From Punica granatum (taxonomy: Eukaryota; Streptophyta; Magnoliopsida; Myrtales; Lythraceae), in NCBI RefSeq assembly GCF_007655135.1, contig NC_045132.1, positions 13,206,001 to 13,270,000 on the forward strand: 64,000 bases of DNA, given 5' to 3'. A model generated the notes under the pieces. That model worked only from the letters and a program-made list of their open reading frames with translations. It was not told the DNA's origin and ran no database searches. The position numbers and the translations under genes are program-made. Below, one piece after another: positions 56,052 to 64,000 of this stretch; position 1 is the stretch's first letter; every line of letters starts with the position of its first letter.

Positions 56052-59000
56052 ATGGCAGAAGACCAACAACCCGCCATTCTTGAACAGGATACTCCGCCAA
56101 CGCCGATACATTCTCAAACACCACTGACGCAAGTTACATCACCTGTAATGCTCACGGAAATATCTACAGCGCATTCAGGCGTCCCTATCGGACATCCTCC
56201 ACCAACAGTACAGACGGCGTCCAACCTTGTGGAGTCCGCACGTTTTACTGCGTTAGAAGGAATGGTGAACCACTTGGCGGCCAACATGGCCACCAACATG
56301 ACTGAGCTCATGGCCATGCTCAGGAATCAGAATCAGGCCTCATCGAGCTTTACTCCGCCTCTGGAGCATAGACCAATTGTCGATCCAAATCCAATGGTCA
56401 CTCCAACCTTTGCTTCGGAGGCTGAAGACGCATCTTTCTCGGCAATGGCGTTTGCACCAACAGTCCATCCGATCAATGATCCTTTACCGCCACCACCTGC
56501 TCCAACAGCAGTTCCGTTGCCACCAGCAGCTTTCTTATCCACGGACTCTACTATGCATGCGCTGCCACCGCTAACCGTGTCAATGCATCCTCCAATCTAT
56601 ACTGTGCCACCACCGACAGTTCCTCCGGTCACGATCGCACAGGCTCCTGTTTCCACTGCAGACCAATTTCCTTTCCAAACTCCACAACCCCAAATAAGCT
56701 TTTCTTACCCTGCTCCACCGCCCCTAAACATTCCTCCCACTGAACCGGGCACGCCTACTCAGGCTGCCCCTCCAGCTCTACCGACAAACGTTCCTCTCGA
56801 AGCGGAGAATGAACAGGAGAGGAGAATAAAGAGAATGGAGGAAACCATTCGAGCCCTCCAAGTAGGCAACCCCCGTTTCGATTTCAGTGACAGTGACTGG
56901 AATCTCTTTCCAGGCATGCGGCTGCCCCCTAAGATCAAAATTCCAGAGTTCAAAAGATATGATGGGACCAGAGACCCTCGGCATCATCTCCGTCATTATC
57001 AGAGCAAAATGCTCTCATACTGGGATTATGAGGAATTCGTCATTCAGACTTTCCAAGATAGTCTTATGGGATCGGCGCTAGATTGGTTTATGACCCTGAA
57101 AGCCGGCGATGTCCCTACATGGACAGATCTTTCTCAGAAGTTCCTCGACCAGTATCGATTTTGTGCGGAAACACCTCCTACCCTTCTCGATCTCAGCATG
57201 ACAGAGATGAAGGAGGGTCAAGCTTTCGAAGCATACGCAACGGAATGGAGAGGAAGAGCAGCAAAGCACATTCCTCCAATCACTGAGCGACAACAAGTTC
57301 AGCTGTTCCACTCCACACTCAGAGGCGCGTATTACTCACATCTCCTGGCTCATACTTCCTCCTTCTCGGACTTGATCGAGGCAGGAAAGAAGCTTGACAT
57401 GGGTGTTAAGTTAGGAAGAATCGAAGGCCCATCAAAGAAGAAGGATGGAGAGACGTCAAAGAAGCAGACTGCTGGAACCTCCAGGAGAAGCAAAGACATG
57501 ACTATTGGCGCCGTCAACTCCGGATATCAGGCTTCACAGCCGATTTCGGTGGACTATACTCCTGCATTACAGACTCCCCAGGCATATGCACATCCCGTGC
57601 ATTATGTGCAGCCCTACCAAACATCGCAGGCTTATTTCCCAACCCCGCCAACTGTTATCCAGTCGCAACTTCCGCAACAGCATATTCCTGCTCAGGCTCA
57701 ACAAGGTAGACCCCCGGCTTCGAGATCTCCTCAGTCGGTTCAACGTGCTCCAGCCCCCAGAACTTATCAGGACAAAGTTGCACAACCGCGTCCACGCAAG
57801 CAGTACACCACTTTACCAGCCCCTCTCTCTCACATATTCAGGCAGCTTCTTGCAGGCAACAAGATCAGAACAGAAGCGCCTGGTCCCAACTTTGACCCCG
57901 CAGTGCAGAATCAGAACTTACACTGTGAATTCCATCGGGGTGCTCCTGGTCATACCCTCGACAATTGCTGGACACTCCGGAATAAAATTCAGGAGTTGAT
58001 CGACACAAGGCAAATCTCCTTTAATGAAGTGAAGCCACCGAATGTCCGCGCAAACCCTCTCCCCGATCATGGATCAGGTTCAGGACCTTCTATCAACATG
58101 ATCAGCATCGCTTCTATCAAAGAGGAAGAAGACGCGCAGAAGACCTCAATTCCCTTTATTGTCAATTATGCTCCGACAAATGATGCATTTACATCTGACG
58201 TCCCATTCGTTATCGAGGTTCTTGCGAAGGAGCCATACCAAGACCGTCGAGTTCCCTGGGATTATGGGAATGAGGTTGCCAACATGGAGCATGAGATGAG
58301 TGCGATGGGCATCACGCGCTCAGGACGAGTTTATCAGGGTCCAGAGTCTACAGACAAAGGGAAAGCCCCTGTTATTACATCCTCAGCCGTTCCAGAAGCC
58401 GTGCCAGTCTTTACAAAGAAGGTCACCGATCAAGAAGCGGAAGCTTTCATGAAAGTGATCAAGGCAAGTGAGTACAAAGTGGTGGAGCAAATGGGCAAGT
58501 CACCCGCCCATATCTCGCTCCTCGCGTTGCTTTTGAGCTCCGAGCCGCATCGGAATGCTTTGTTGAAAGTCCTCACCGCGGCACAAGTCCCAAAAGACAC
58601 GGCACCGGATAATATCGAGCAGACTGTTAGTTCAATCTTCTCGAATCAGATATCCTTTGCAGATGATGAGCTTCCATCCGAAGGTCAGGAACACTTACGG
58701 GCATTGCACATAGTCTGTAAGTGCAACAATCACATTGTTGGTCGAGTCATGATCGACAACGGCTCTGCTCTCAACGTTTGCCCCGTCTCCACACTGAAAC
58801 AGATGAACGTGGACATGAGCCGCATCCGTGCAAGCAAGACCACTGTTCGAGCCTTTGATGGCTCTAGGAGAGAAGTGAATGGAGAAATCGATCTCCTGAT
58901 CGATGTGGGTCCTTGCTCATTCTCTGTCACCTTTCAGATCCTCGAGATACCCAATGCTTTCAGTCTCTTGCTCGGGAGACCATGGATTCACGCCGCCGGC

Positions 59001-59672
59001 GCTGTTCCTTCGTCGCTGCACCAGAAACTGAAGTTCTTCGTCGAAGGTAAGCTTATCACTGTCAACGGTGAGGAAGACTACGCAGTCTACAAGGAGACAG
59101 CCGTTCCTTACATCAGCATTGGAGAAGATCAGAATCTTCCCTTTCACTCTTTCGACACGATTTCCGTAATCCGAGACTACGGAAAAGTCGGTCCATCACG
59201 AACCGATCGTATGATTGGAAAGGTTCTGTTGAAGAACGATTACGTCCCCGGAACTGGACTTGGGGCACGTGCACAGGGAATCCTTCGACCGATTGAAATG
59301 GAGGAATACCGCAATAGGAGGGGACTTGGCTTTCGCCCCTCCTGTCATGAGATCGTGCAGTCTCGCCGTGGAAAGCATCTACACCGCCTTGCTGTACATT
59401 ACGAAAAGCTCTTCAGGGGCATTCTGGTTCCACCACTCTCACAGTTTTTTGCAGCACCACCGCAGATCATGGGAGGCACCTCCGATAGCCCAATCACTGA
59501 AACAGATGACTTCTCTTCGGATGCAGTTGAAGCGTTTTTGGCTTTGCCAGCCATATATGCCGTCACTGAGGAGACATCTTCCAGGGTTCATATCCGCCCT
59601 GTACGGGAGGATGAGGAGCTTACCAACTGGACTTCAGTTCCGCTCTACTCGGCCGTAGTTGCCGATGTGTAA
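56052..59672 (+). CDS. gag-pro: Element 3 gag-pro polyprotein, intact (1206 aa)
   Basis: Structural protein and aspartic protease of the retrotransposon. Residues 1-260 are Pro/Thr/Ala-rich; about 283-455 form the gag capsid-type domain (LFPGMRLPPKIKIPEFKRYD, DWFMTLKAGD, LFHSTLRGAYY). About 624-640 is a variant zinc knuckle with spacing C-x2-H-x5-H-x4-C. The retropepsin follows, with catalytic Asp902 in MIDNGSALN and LLLGRPWIHAAG near 975. A G-patch-like segment (GTGLGARAQG, ending RGLGF) lies at about 1067-1095. The frame has no stop or shift. The stop at 59670 lies inside the donor of a predicted intron (59669-59859), so splicing would extend the protein into RT. Start: ATG in GTAAGGATGG, the same context as ORF1. 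Confidence 0.93.
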   Translation: MAEDQQPAILEQDTPPTPIHSQTPLTQVTSPVMLTEISTAHSGVPIGHPPPTVQTASNLVESARFTALEGMVNHLAANMATNMTELMAMLRNQNQASSSFTPPLEHRPIVDPNPMVTPTFASEAEDASFSAMAFAPTVHPINDPLPPPPAPTAVPLPPAAFLSTDSTMHALPPLTVSMHPPIYTVPPPTVPPVTIAQAPVSTADQFPFQTPQPQISFSYPAPPPLNIPPTEPGTPTQAAPPALPTNVPLEAENEQERRIKRMEETIRALQVGNPRFDFSDSDWNLFPGMRLPPKIKIPEFKRYDGTRDPRHHLRHYQSKMLSYWDYEEFVIQTFQDSLMGSALDWFMTLKAGDVPTWTDLSQKFLDQYRFCAETPPTLLDLSMTEMKEGQAFEAYATEWRGRAAKHIPPITERQQVQLFHSTLRGAYYSHLLAHTSSFSDLIEAGKKLDMGVKLGRIEGPSKKKDGETSKKQTAGTSRRSKDMTIGAVNSGYQASQPISVDYTPALQTPQAYAHPVHYVQPYQTSQAYFPTPPTVIQSQLPQQHIPAQAQQGRPPASRSPQSVQRAPAPRTYQDKVAQPRPRKQYTTLPAPLSHIFRQLLAGNKIRTEAPGPNFDPAVQNQNLHCEFHRGAPGHTLDNCWTLRNKIQELIDTRQISFNEVKPPNVRANPLPDHGSGSGPSINMISIASIKEEEDAQKTSIPFIVNYAPTNDAFTSDVPFVIEVLAKEPYQDRRVPWDYGNEVANMEHEMSAMGITRSGRVYQGPESTDKGKAPVITSSAVPEAVPVFTKKVTDQEAEAFMKVIKASEYKVVEQMGKSPAHISLLALLLSSEPHRNALLKVLTAAQVPKDTAPDNIEQTVSSIFSNQISFADDELPSEGQEHLRALHIVCKCNNHIVGRVMIDNGSALNVCPVSTLKQMNVDMSRIRASKTTVRAFDGSRREVNGEIDLLIDVGPCSFSVTFQILEIPNAFSLLLGRPWIHAAGAVPSSLHQKLKFFVEGKLITVNGEEDYAVYKETAVPYISIGEDQNLPFHSFDTISVIRDYGKVGPSRTDRMIGKVLLKNDYVPGTGLGARAQGILRPIEMEEYRNRRGLGFRPSCHEIVQSRRGKHLHRLAVHYEKLFRGILVPPLSQFFAAPPQIMGGTSDSPITETDDFSSDAVEAFLALPAIYAVTEETSSRVHIRPVREDEELTNWTSVPLYSAVVADV

Positions 59673-59859
59673 GACGGTCTTTATATATAATGCTACCTGT
59701 GTGTCGGCAACGCCATAAGCCACACAACAGAAGAGGGGTTTTTGTTATGGCTTGTTAATAAAATCCCTACATGCTTTTTGAATTTTTGTGTCTAGATTCT
59801 CTCTCTCATGCTTACTTCTAGCATCTTTAATTTCTAAAACAATTCGCTTTCGTGTCCAG
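59669..59859 (+). other. Element 3 gag-pro/pol intron (191 nt, in-frame joining)
   Basis: Donor GTAAGA at 59669 and acceptor TGTCCAG ending 59859. Joining 59668 to 59860 removes the gag-pro stop and keeps frame (GT + G, then CTC CAA), continuing straight into the RT region, which otherwise has no ATG near its start. The same donor and acceptor positions are kept in element 2 (35507-35717). Partial splicing at this place is established for Ogre; these exact borders are my inference. Confidence 0.75.
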
Positions 59860-62800
59860 GCTCCAATCGAATCCAAATCACCGATGCAACGATTCGAATT
59901 CGTCCGAAACACACCTCAGAAAGTCCCTACCCATATACTTCGGGGAAGGACTTGACGAGGACGGTCGCGTGCCCGAGATAGAAGAGAGTTTGCATCGTCT
60001 TGAAAACCATCAACTCACTTCGATCGAGCCAACCGAAGAGATCAACATAGGCACCACAGAAGAGCAACGCACCCTAAGGATCGGGACGGATCTCGACCCC
60101 GCACAGAGAGCCCGGATGATCGATTTCTTGTCAGAGTATCAAGAGGTCTTCGCTTGGTCTTATACCGATATGCCAGGTTTGGACCCCTCGATCGTAAAGC
60201 ATTTCCTCCCACTCGACACTGAAAGATTTCCGCCCAAACGTCAACACTTACGGCGTCAACGAGCTGATCTTCTTCTCCGCATTAAAGAGGAGGTCGTCAA
60301 ACAGGTGGATGCGGGATTCTTAGAGGTATGCAATTACTCTGAATGGGTAGCTAACGTGGTGCCAGTGGAAAAGAAGAATGGGAAGGTCAGAGTCTGCATC
60401 GACTATCGAGACCTTAACAAGGCCAGTCCTAAGGATAACTTCCCGCTGCCCCATATCGACGTCTTGGTGGACAATACAGCACGCCACACACAATTCTCCT
60501 TCATGGATGGTTTCTCTGGATACAATCAGATTCAGATGGCCGAGGAGGATAAGATCAAAACGACGTTCATCACGATGTGGGGTACGTTTTGTTACAAGGT
60601 CATGCCTTTTGGTCTCAAAAACGCTGGGCAACCTATCAGCGGGCAATGGTCACTCTATTTCATGACATGATGCATAAAGAGATAGAGGTTTACGTCGACG
60701 ACATGATTGCAAAGTCCAAAGCAGGTGAAGATCATCTTGTCAACCTCAGGCGGCTATTTGATCGTCTCAGGAAGTACAAACTCCGACTCAACCCAACGAA
60801 ATGCACTTTCGGCGTCAAGTCAGGAAAATTGCTAGGGTTTGTAGTCAGCGAAAAGGGCATCGAGGTTGATCCCGACAAAGTCAAGGCGATCATGGAATTG
60901 CCCCCTCCATCGACAGTGCGCGAAGTAAGGAGTTTCCTAGGACGGCTGAATTACATCGCACGTTTCATTGCAAATTTAACAGACAAGTGCCAACCACTCT
61001 TCCGTTTGCTTCGCAAAAATGCAGCGGTTGAATGGGATGACGAGTGTCAGAAAGCTTTTGATACAGTCAAGGCATACCTAGTTCAGCCACCGGTGTTGGT
61101 TCCACCTTCACCGGATCGTCCTCTCATTCTGTACCTGACAGTACGCCGACAATCCATCGGATGCATGTTAGGGCAAAAGGACGATTCCTCTCATGCAGAG
61201 CGAGCAATTTATTATTTAAGCAAAAAGTTCACTGAAGGGGAGTCCAACTACCCTGAGATAGAGAAGATGTGTTGCGCACTCGTTTGGGTCATGCAAAGGC
61301 TCCGGCAATACACTCTCTACCATACTGTTCGCCTGCTGTCAAAGACAGATCCTTTGAAGTATCTACTCAGCAGTCCGTCCTCCATGAGGAACATAGCAAA
61401 ATGGCGTTGCCAACTGACGGAGTATGACATCGAATACGTATCACGCACGTCAATGAAGGGCCAAGCAATTGCAGATCATCTAGCGGAGTTTCCGATCGAG
61501 GACGACACACCGATCAACCCTAACTTTCCAGATGAAAGGATCCTCCAAGTGAGTGATGAGGAAGAGACTCTAGGATGGAAGATGTACTTTGACGGTGCAG
61601 TCAATTCCACTGGGTCTGGTATCGGCGCGGTGCTGATATCCCCTGAGGGGCGTCATTTCCCTGTTGCAGCGAAGATTGATTTCCCTTGCACCAACAACAT
61701 AGCCGAATATGAAGCTTGTATCCTCGGTTTGCAGGCCGCAATCTACCTCAAAGTCAAGGAGTTAAAAGTGTTTGGCGATTCTATGCTCACAATCTTCCAG
61801 ACGCTTAAACAATGGAAGACGAAAGATCCAAAGTTGGTGCCATATCATGAGTACCTCGAAGAGTTGACAGAGAACTTCAAAGATATCTCATTTACGTACA
61901 CCCCACGCATGAAGAACCAGTTCGCAGATGCACTTGCAACGCTCGCATCCATGGTGAGCATTACGAAGGAGAATCTCATAGAACCTCTCGAGTTTGAGAT
62001 TGCTCAGGGCCCTGCCCATTGCGATGTAATTGATGCTGTTGACGGCAAACCGTGGTACGCAGACATCAAGCACTTGCTGCAAACAGGTCAATTCCCAGCG
62101 TTCACCGATCGTCATGACCGGAGGACTCTACGCCGCATTGCGGCACACTTTTTCTGAGTGGCGAGACTCTCTACCGCCGTTCATTCGATGCTACACTACT
62201 TCGGTGTGTCGACGAGAATGAGGCACAACGCCTCATGGAAGAAGTGCACGAAGGAAATTGCGGACCTCATATGAATGGACTCATGCTAGCAAAGAAGCTC
62301 ATGCGACTCGGGTACTTCTGGTCTACCATGGAGACCGACTGCGTCAAGCATGTCAGACACTGTCACTTGTGTCAAGTCTACGCGAATCAGATCAGAGCAC
62401 CACCCAACGAGCTCCATCCAATGGCTGCTCCGTGGCCATTTTCAATGTGGGGCATGGACGTGATTGGTCCAGTCAACCCTAAAGCATCCAATGGACATTT
62501 GTTCATACTGGTAGCTATCGATTACTTCACCAAGTGGATCGAAGCTATCACCCTTGCGTCAGTCACTGCAAAGGCCGTGGCTCGCTTCCTCAAACGCGAC
62601 ATCATTGCGCGATACGGGGTCCCTGCGACTCTCATCACCGACAATGCCAAGAACCTGAATAATAAGCTCATTGACGAGCTCTGTGCACAGTTCAGGATCC
62701 AACATCGTAATTCCTCTCCATATCGTCCACAAATGAATGGTGCGGTAGAGGCAGCGAATAAGAATATAAAGAAAATCATCGAAAAAATGACGGTGAATTA

Positions 62801-63299
62801 CAAGGACTGGCATGAGATGCTCCCGTTTGCACTCTTGGCATATCGGACTTCTATCCGCTCATCCACCGGGGCAACCCCGTATTCTTTGGTCTACGGCATG
62901 GAAGCGGTTCTTCCAATCGAAGTGGAGATTCCCTCCATGAGGGTTCTTGCCGAGTCCAAACTCGAGGAAGCAGAATGGGCGAAGCAACGCTATGAACAGC
63001 TTAATCTCATCGACGAGAAGCGGCTAACTGCACTTTGCCACGGTCAGTGCTATCAGCAAAGAATGGCTCGAACATTCAACAAAAAAGTTCGTCCTCGCAA
63101 GTTCAGCCCCAGCGACCTCGTCTTGCGAAAAGTTTTACACATCGCCCCAGATTCCAGGGGCAAGTTCGCTTACAAGTACGACGGTCCATTCATCGTTAAA
63201 GAAGTCTTTGACGGAGGGGCAATCATTCTCAACGATATGGACGGAAACGAGAACGCTCTTCCGGTCAATGCTGATGCTCTTAAGAAATACTATCCGTGA
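59860..63299 (+). pseudogene. pol: Element 3 pol (RT, RNase H, aRNase H, integrase), two single-base frame breaks
   Basis: Segment 1 (to ~60628) has the RT N-lobe (VEKKNGKVRVCIDYRDLNKA, FSFMDGFSGYNQI). A base appears missing in a G-run near 60628-60632; segment 2 (to 62157) carries YVDDM (near 60690), the standard RNase H (about 60895-61500) and the archaeal-type RNase H of the Tat clade, with its acidic residues in YFDGAV, NIAEYEA, FGDSML and NQFADAL (about 61580-61950). A base appears missing in a T-run near 62148-62153. Segment 3 (to the stop 63297-63299) carries the integrase: HHCC zinc site ending CHLC, then Asp in WGMDVIGP, Asp in TDNAK and Glu in GAVEAANKN, with a C-terminal domain. 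All catalytic motifs are kept. Confidence 0.9.
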
Positions 63300-63470
63300 T
63301 GGTGTTTCTCTTATCCCACTGCGGATGTTTTCTCAAATGCACATTACATTTTATCTTTCTTTGCATGTACAGTTCCCAACACTTTTAATTTCGTTAACTC
63401 ATGTACTCCCATCTTCTGCTCTTTCCCTTTTCTCTGAATTTTTCCTGAGAGAAAAAGAATGGATTTCCCG

Positions 63471-63750
63471 CTAGGTTGAAAACCTCTTTGAGGCGGCCTA
63501 GGCAAAAATTAGGGAATGAGAGGCACGGTTTAAAATCCCGCAAAGGGGAACCGTGGCAAAAGGAGAGCATGAATCAAAATCCTCGCTAGGCTGAAAACCC
63601 GAAAAGGGCGGTCTAGGCAAAAGTTAGAGGAATCGAGAGGTGCGATCAGACCCAATACGGATGATCGTAGCAAAAGGTGAGATCTAAATGAGAGAAATGT
63701 CAAACAAAACACCCCGTTAGGTCGTCACGCGTCTTGCGACCTAGGCAAAA
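63471..63750 (+). promoter_or_regulatory. Element 3 3' UTR array of five hairpins
   Basis: Stems: 1, CTAGGTTG with CGGCCTAG (63471-63501, two G-U pairs); 2, CACGGTT (63524-63530) with AACCGTG (63549-63555); 3, CTAGGCTG with CGGTCTAG (63586-63616, imperfect, inner CCC/GGG); 4, GCGATCA (63642-63648) with TGATCGT (63662-63668); 5, TAGGTCG (63718-63724) with CGACCTA (63737-63743). Each is followed by GCAAAA. Compared with element 2, hairpins 2 and 5 show paired changes that preserve pairing. Confidence 0.72.
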
Positions 63751-64000
63751 ATTAGGGGACCTTCGGCAGCTCGACCACGAAATGACAGCTACATTCAGCA
63801 TGCAGCGGCAACAAATAGTGGTTTGACAGTCTTCGATGCAAGCAAACTCTCTTTTACTCTCAGAGCATGAGACACGTTTCGACATACAGTCGAATCTTTG
63901 TATCCTTGATTTGGAGGATCCCAAAGAATCCCCCTATACCCTTATGCAAATTCTACAGGTCATGCCTGTTCTGTAAAAAGCCTTTCTTGTCAAATCACAA
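63751..64000 (+). other. Element 3 3' UTR continuing out of the window
   Basis: Non-coding and similar to 41145-41345 of element 2 (for example TCCTTGATTTGGAGGAT near 63905). If element 2 is a guide, a tandem repeat, polypurine tract and 3' LTR should follow beyond the window. Confidence 0.7.

Larger units (their letters stand above)
49008..64000 (+). mobile_element. Element 3: near-intact Ogre-type Ty3/gypsy retrotransposon (3' end outside window)
   Basis: Complete 5' LTR, primer site, leader, ORF1, gag-pro, intron, pol and the first 700 bp of 3' UTR. The gag-pro frame is unbroken over 1206 codons. The visible defects are one frame change in the tail of ORF1 and two apparent single-base losses in pol (near 60630 and 62150), both in short homopolymers. 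GACAC (49003-49007) is the expected left target copy. The 3' LTR is not in the window, so LTR divergence cannot be judged. Confidence 0.92.

Overview
The window is nuclear DNA from a seed plant, most likely a eudicot with a repeat-rich genome; the species cannot be named from this sequence. No bacterial gene, rRNA, tRNA or CRISPR array is visible, and no convincing host protein-coding gene. Nearly all of the 64 kb is LTR retrotransposon sequence of the Ty3/gypsy Tat clade, Ogre type. The grounds are very long LTRs (4.6-5.0 kb) beginning TGTCAGCACC and ending GCACA, a non-tRNA-Met primer site (TGGCGACTCCACTGGGGA), an extra ORF1 before gag, gag and protease in one frame, a short intron between gag-pro and RT, a second (archaeal-type) RNase H domain before integrase, and a repeat-rich 3' untranslated region. 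At least three LTR subfamilies are present: A (element 3 and the minus-strand LTRs), B (element 1 and the solo LTR at 36072) and C (element 2).

Layout. 1-7185: a stack of three partial LTRs (plus, minus, plus), each interrupting the next. 7186-10377 and 28447-29093: an older substrate, a degenerate tandem array rich in GAT triplets, itself carrying a 1.3 kb hAT-like DNA transposon (7457-8774) with a perfect 8-bp target duplication. 10378-28446: a minus-strand solo LTR (subfamily A) split by element 1 (10775-24277, TSD GGTGG). 29094-48466: remains of a second kind of Ty3/gypsy element on the minus strand (CCHC gag plus protease), split by element 2 (29634-47316, TSD GCAAC). Element 2 is in turn split inside its RT by a shrunken solo LTR (36072-37639, TSD CACTC). 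48467-49007: a minus-strand LTR tail cut by element 3, which starts at 49008 and runs off the window.

Element 3 is the best preserved: a full 5' LTR, primer site, ORF1 (DUF7745/plant-mobile-domain-like), an unbroken 1206-codon gag-pro, and an RT-RNaseH-aRNaseH-integrase region broken only by two apparent single-base deletions. Elements 1 and 2 are decayed: both have lost the leader, ORF1 and part of gag, and both carry stops and frameshifts. By eye the LTRs of element 1 differ at about 3% and those of element 2 at about 8% over their first ~230 bp, so element 2 looks older.

The most interesting non-coding signals are: (i) an array of up to five hairpins in the 3' UTR just after pol, each followed by a (G)GCAAAA-type tag, with paired compensatory changes between elements; (ii) small hairpins with YCAAC loops repeated in the transcribed part of every LTR; (iii) a conserved splice-donor-like site inside all LTRs; and (iv) an in-frame intron joining gag-pro to pol. 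These point to RNA-level control of a plant retrotransposon family rather than to a new host system.
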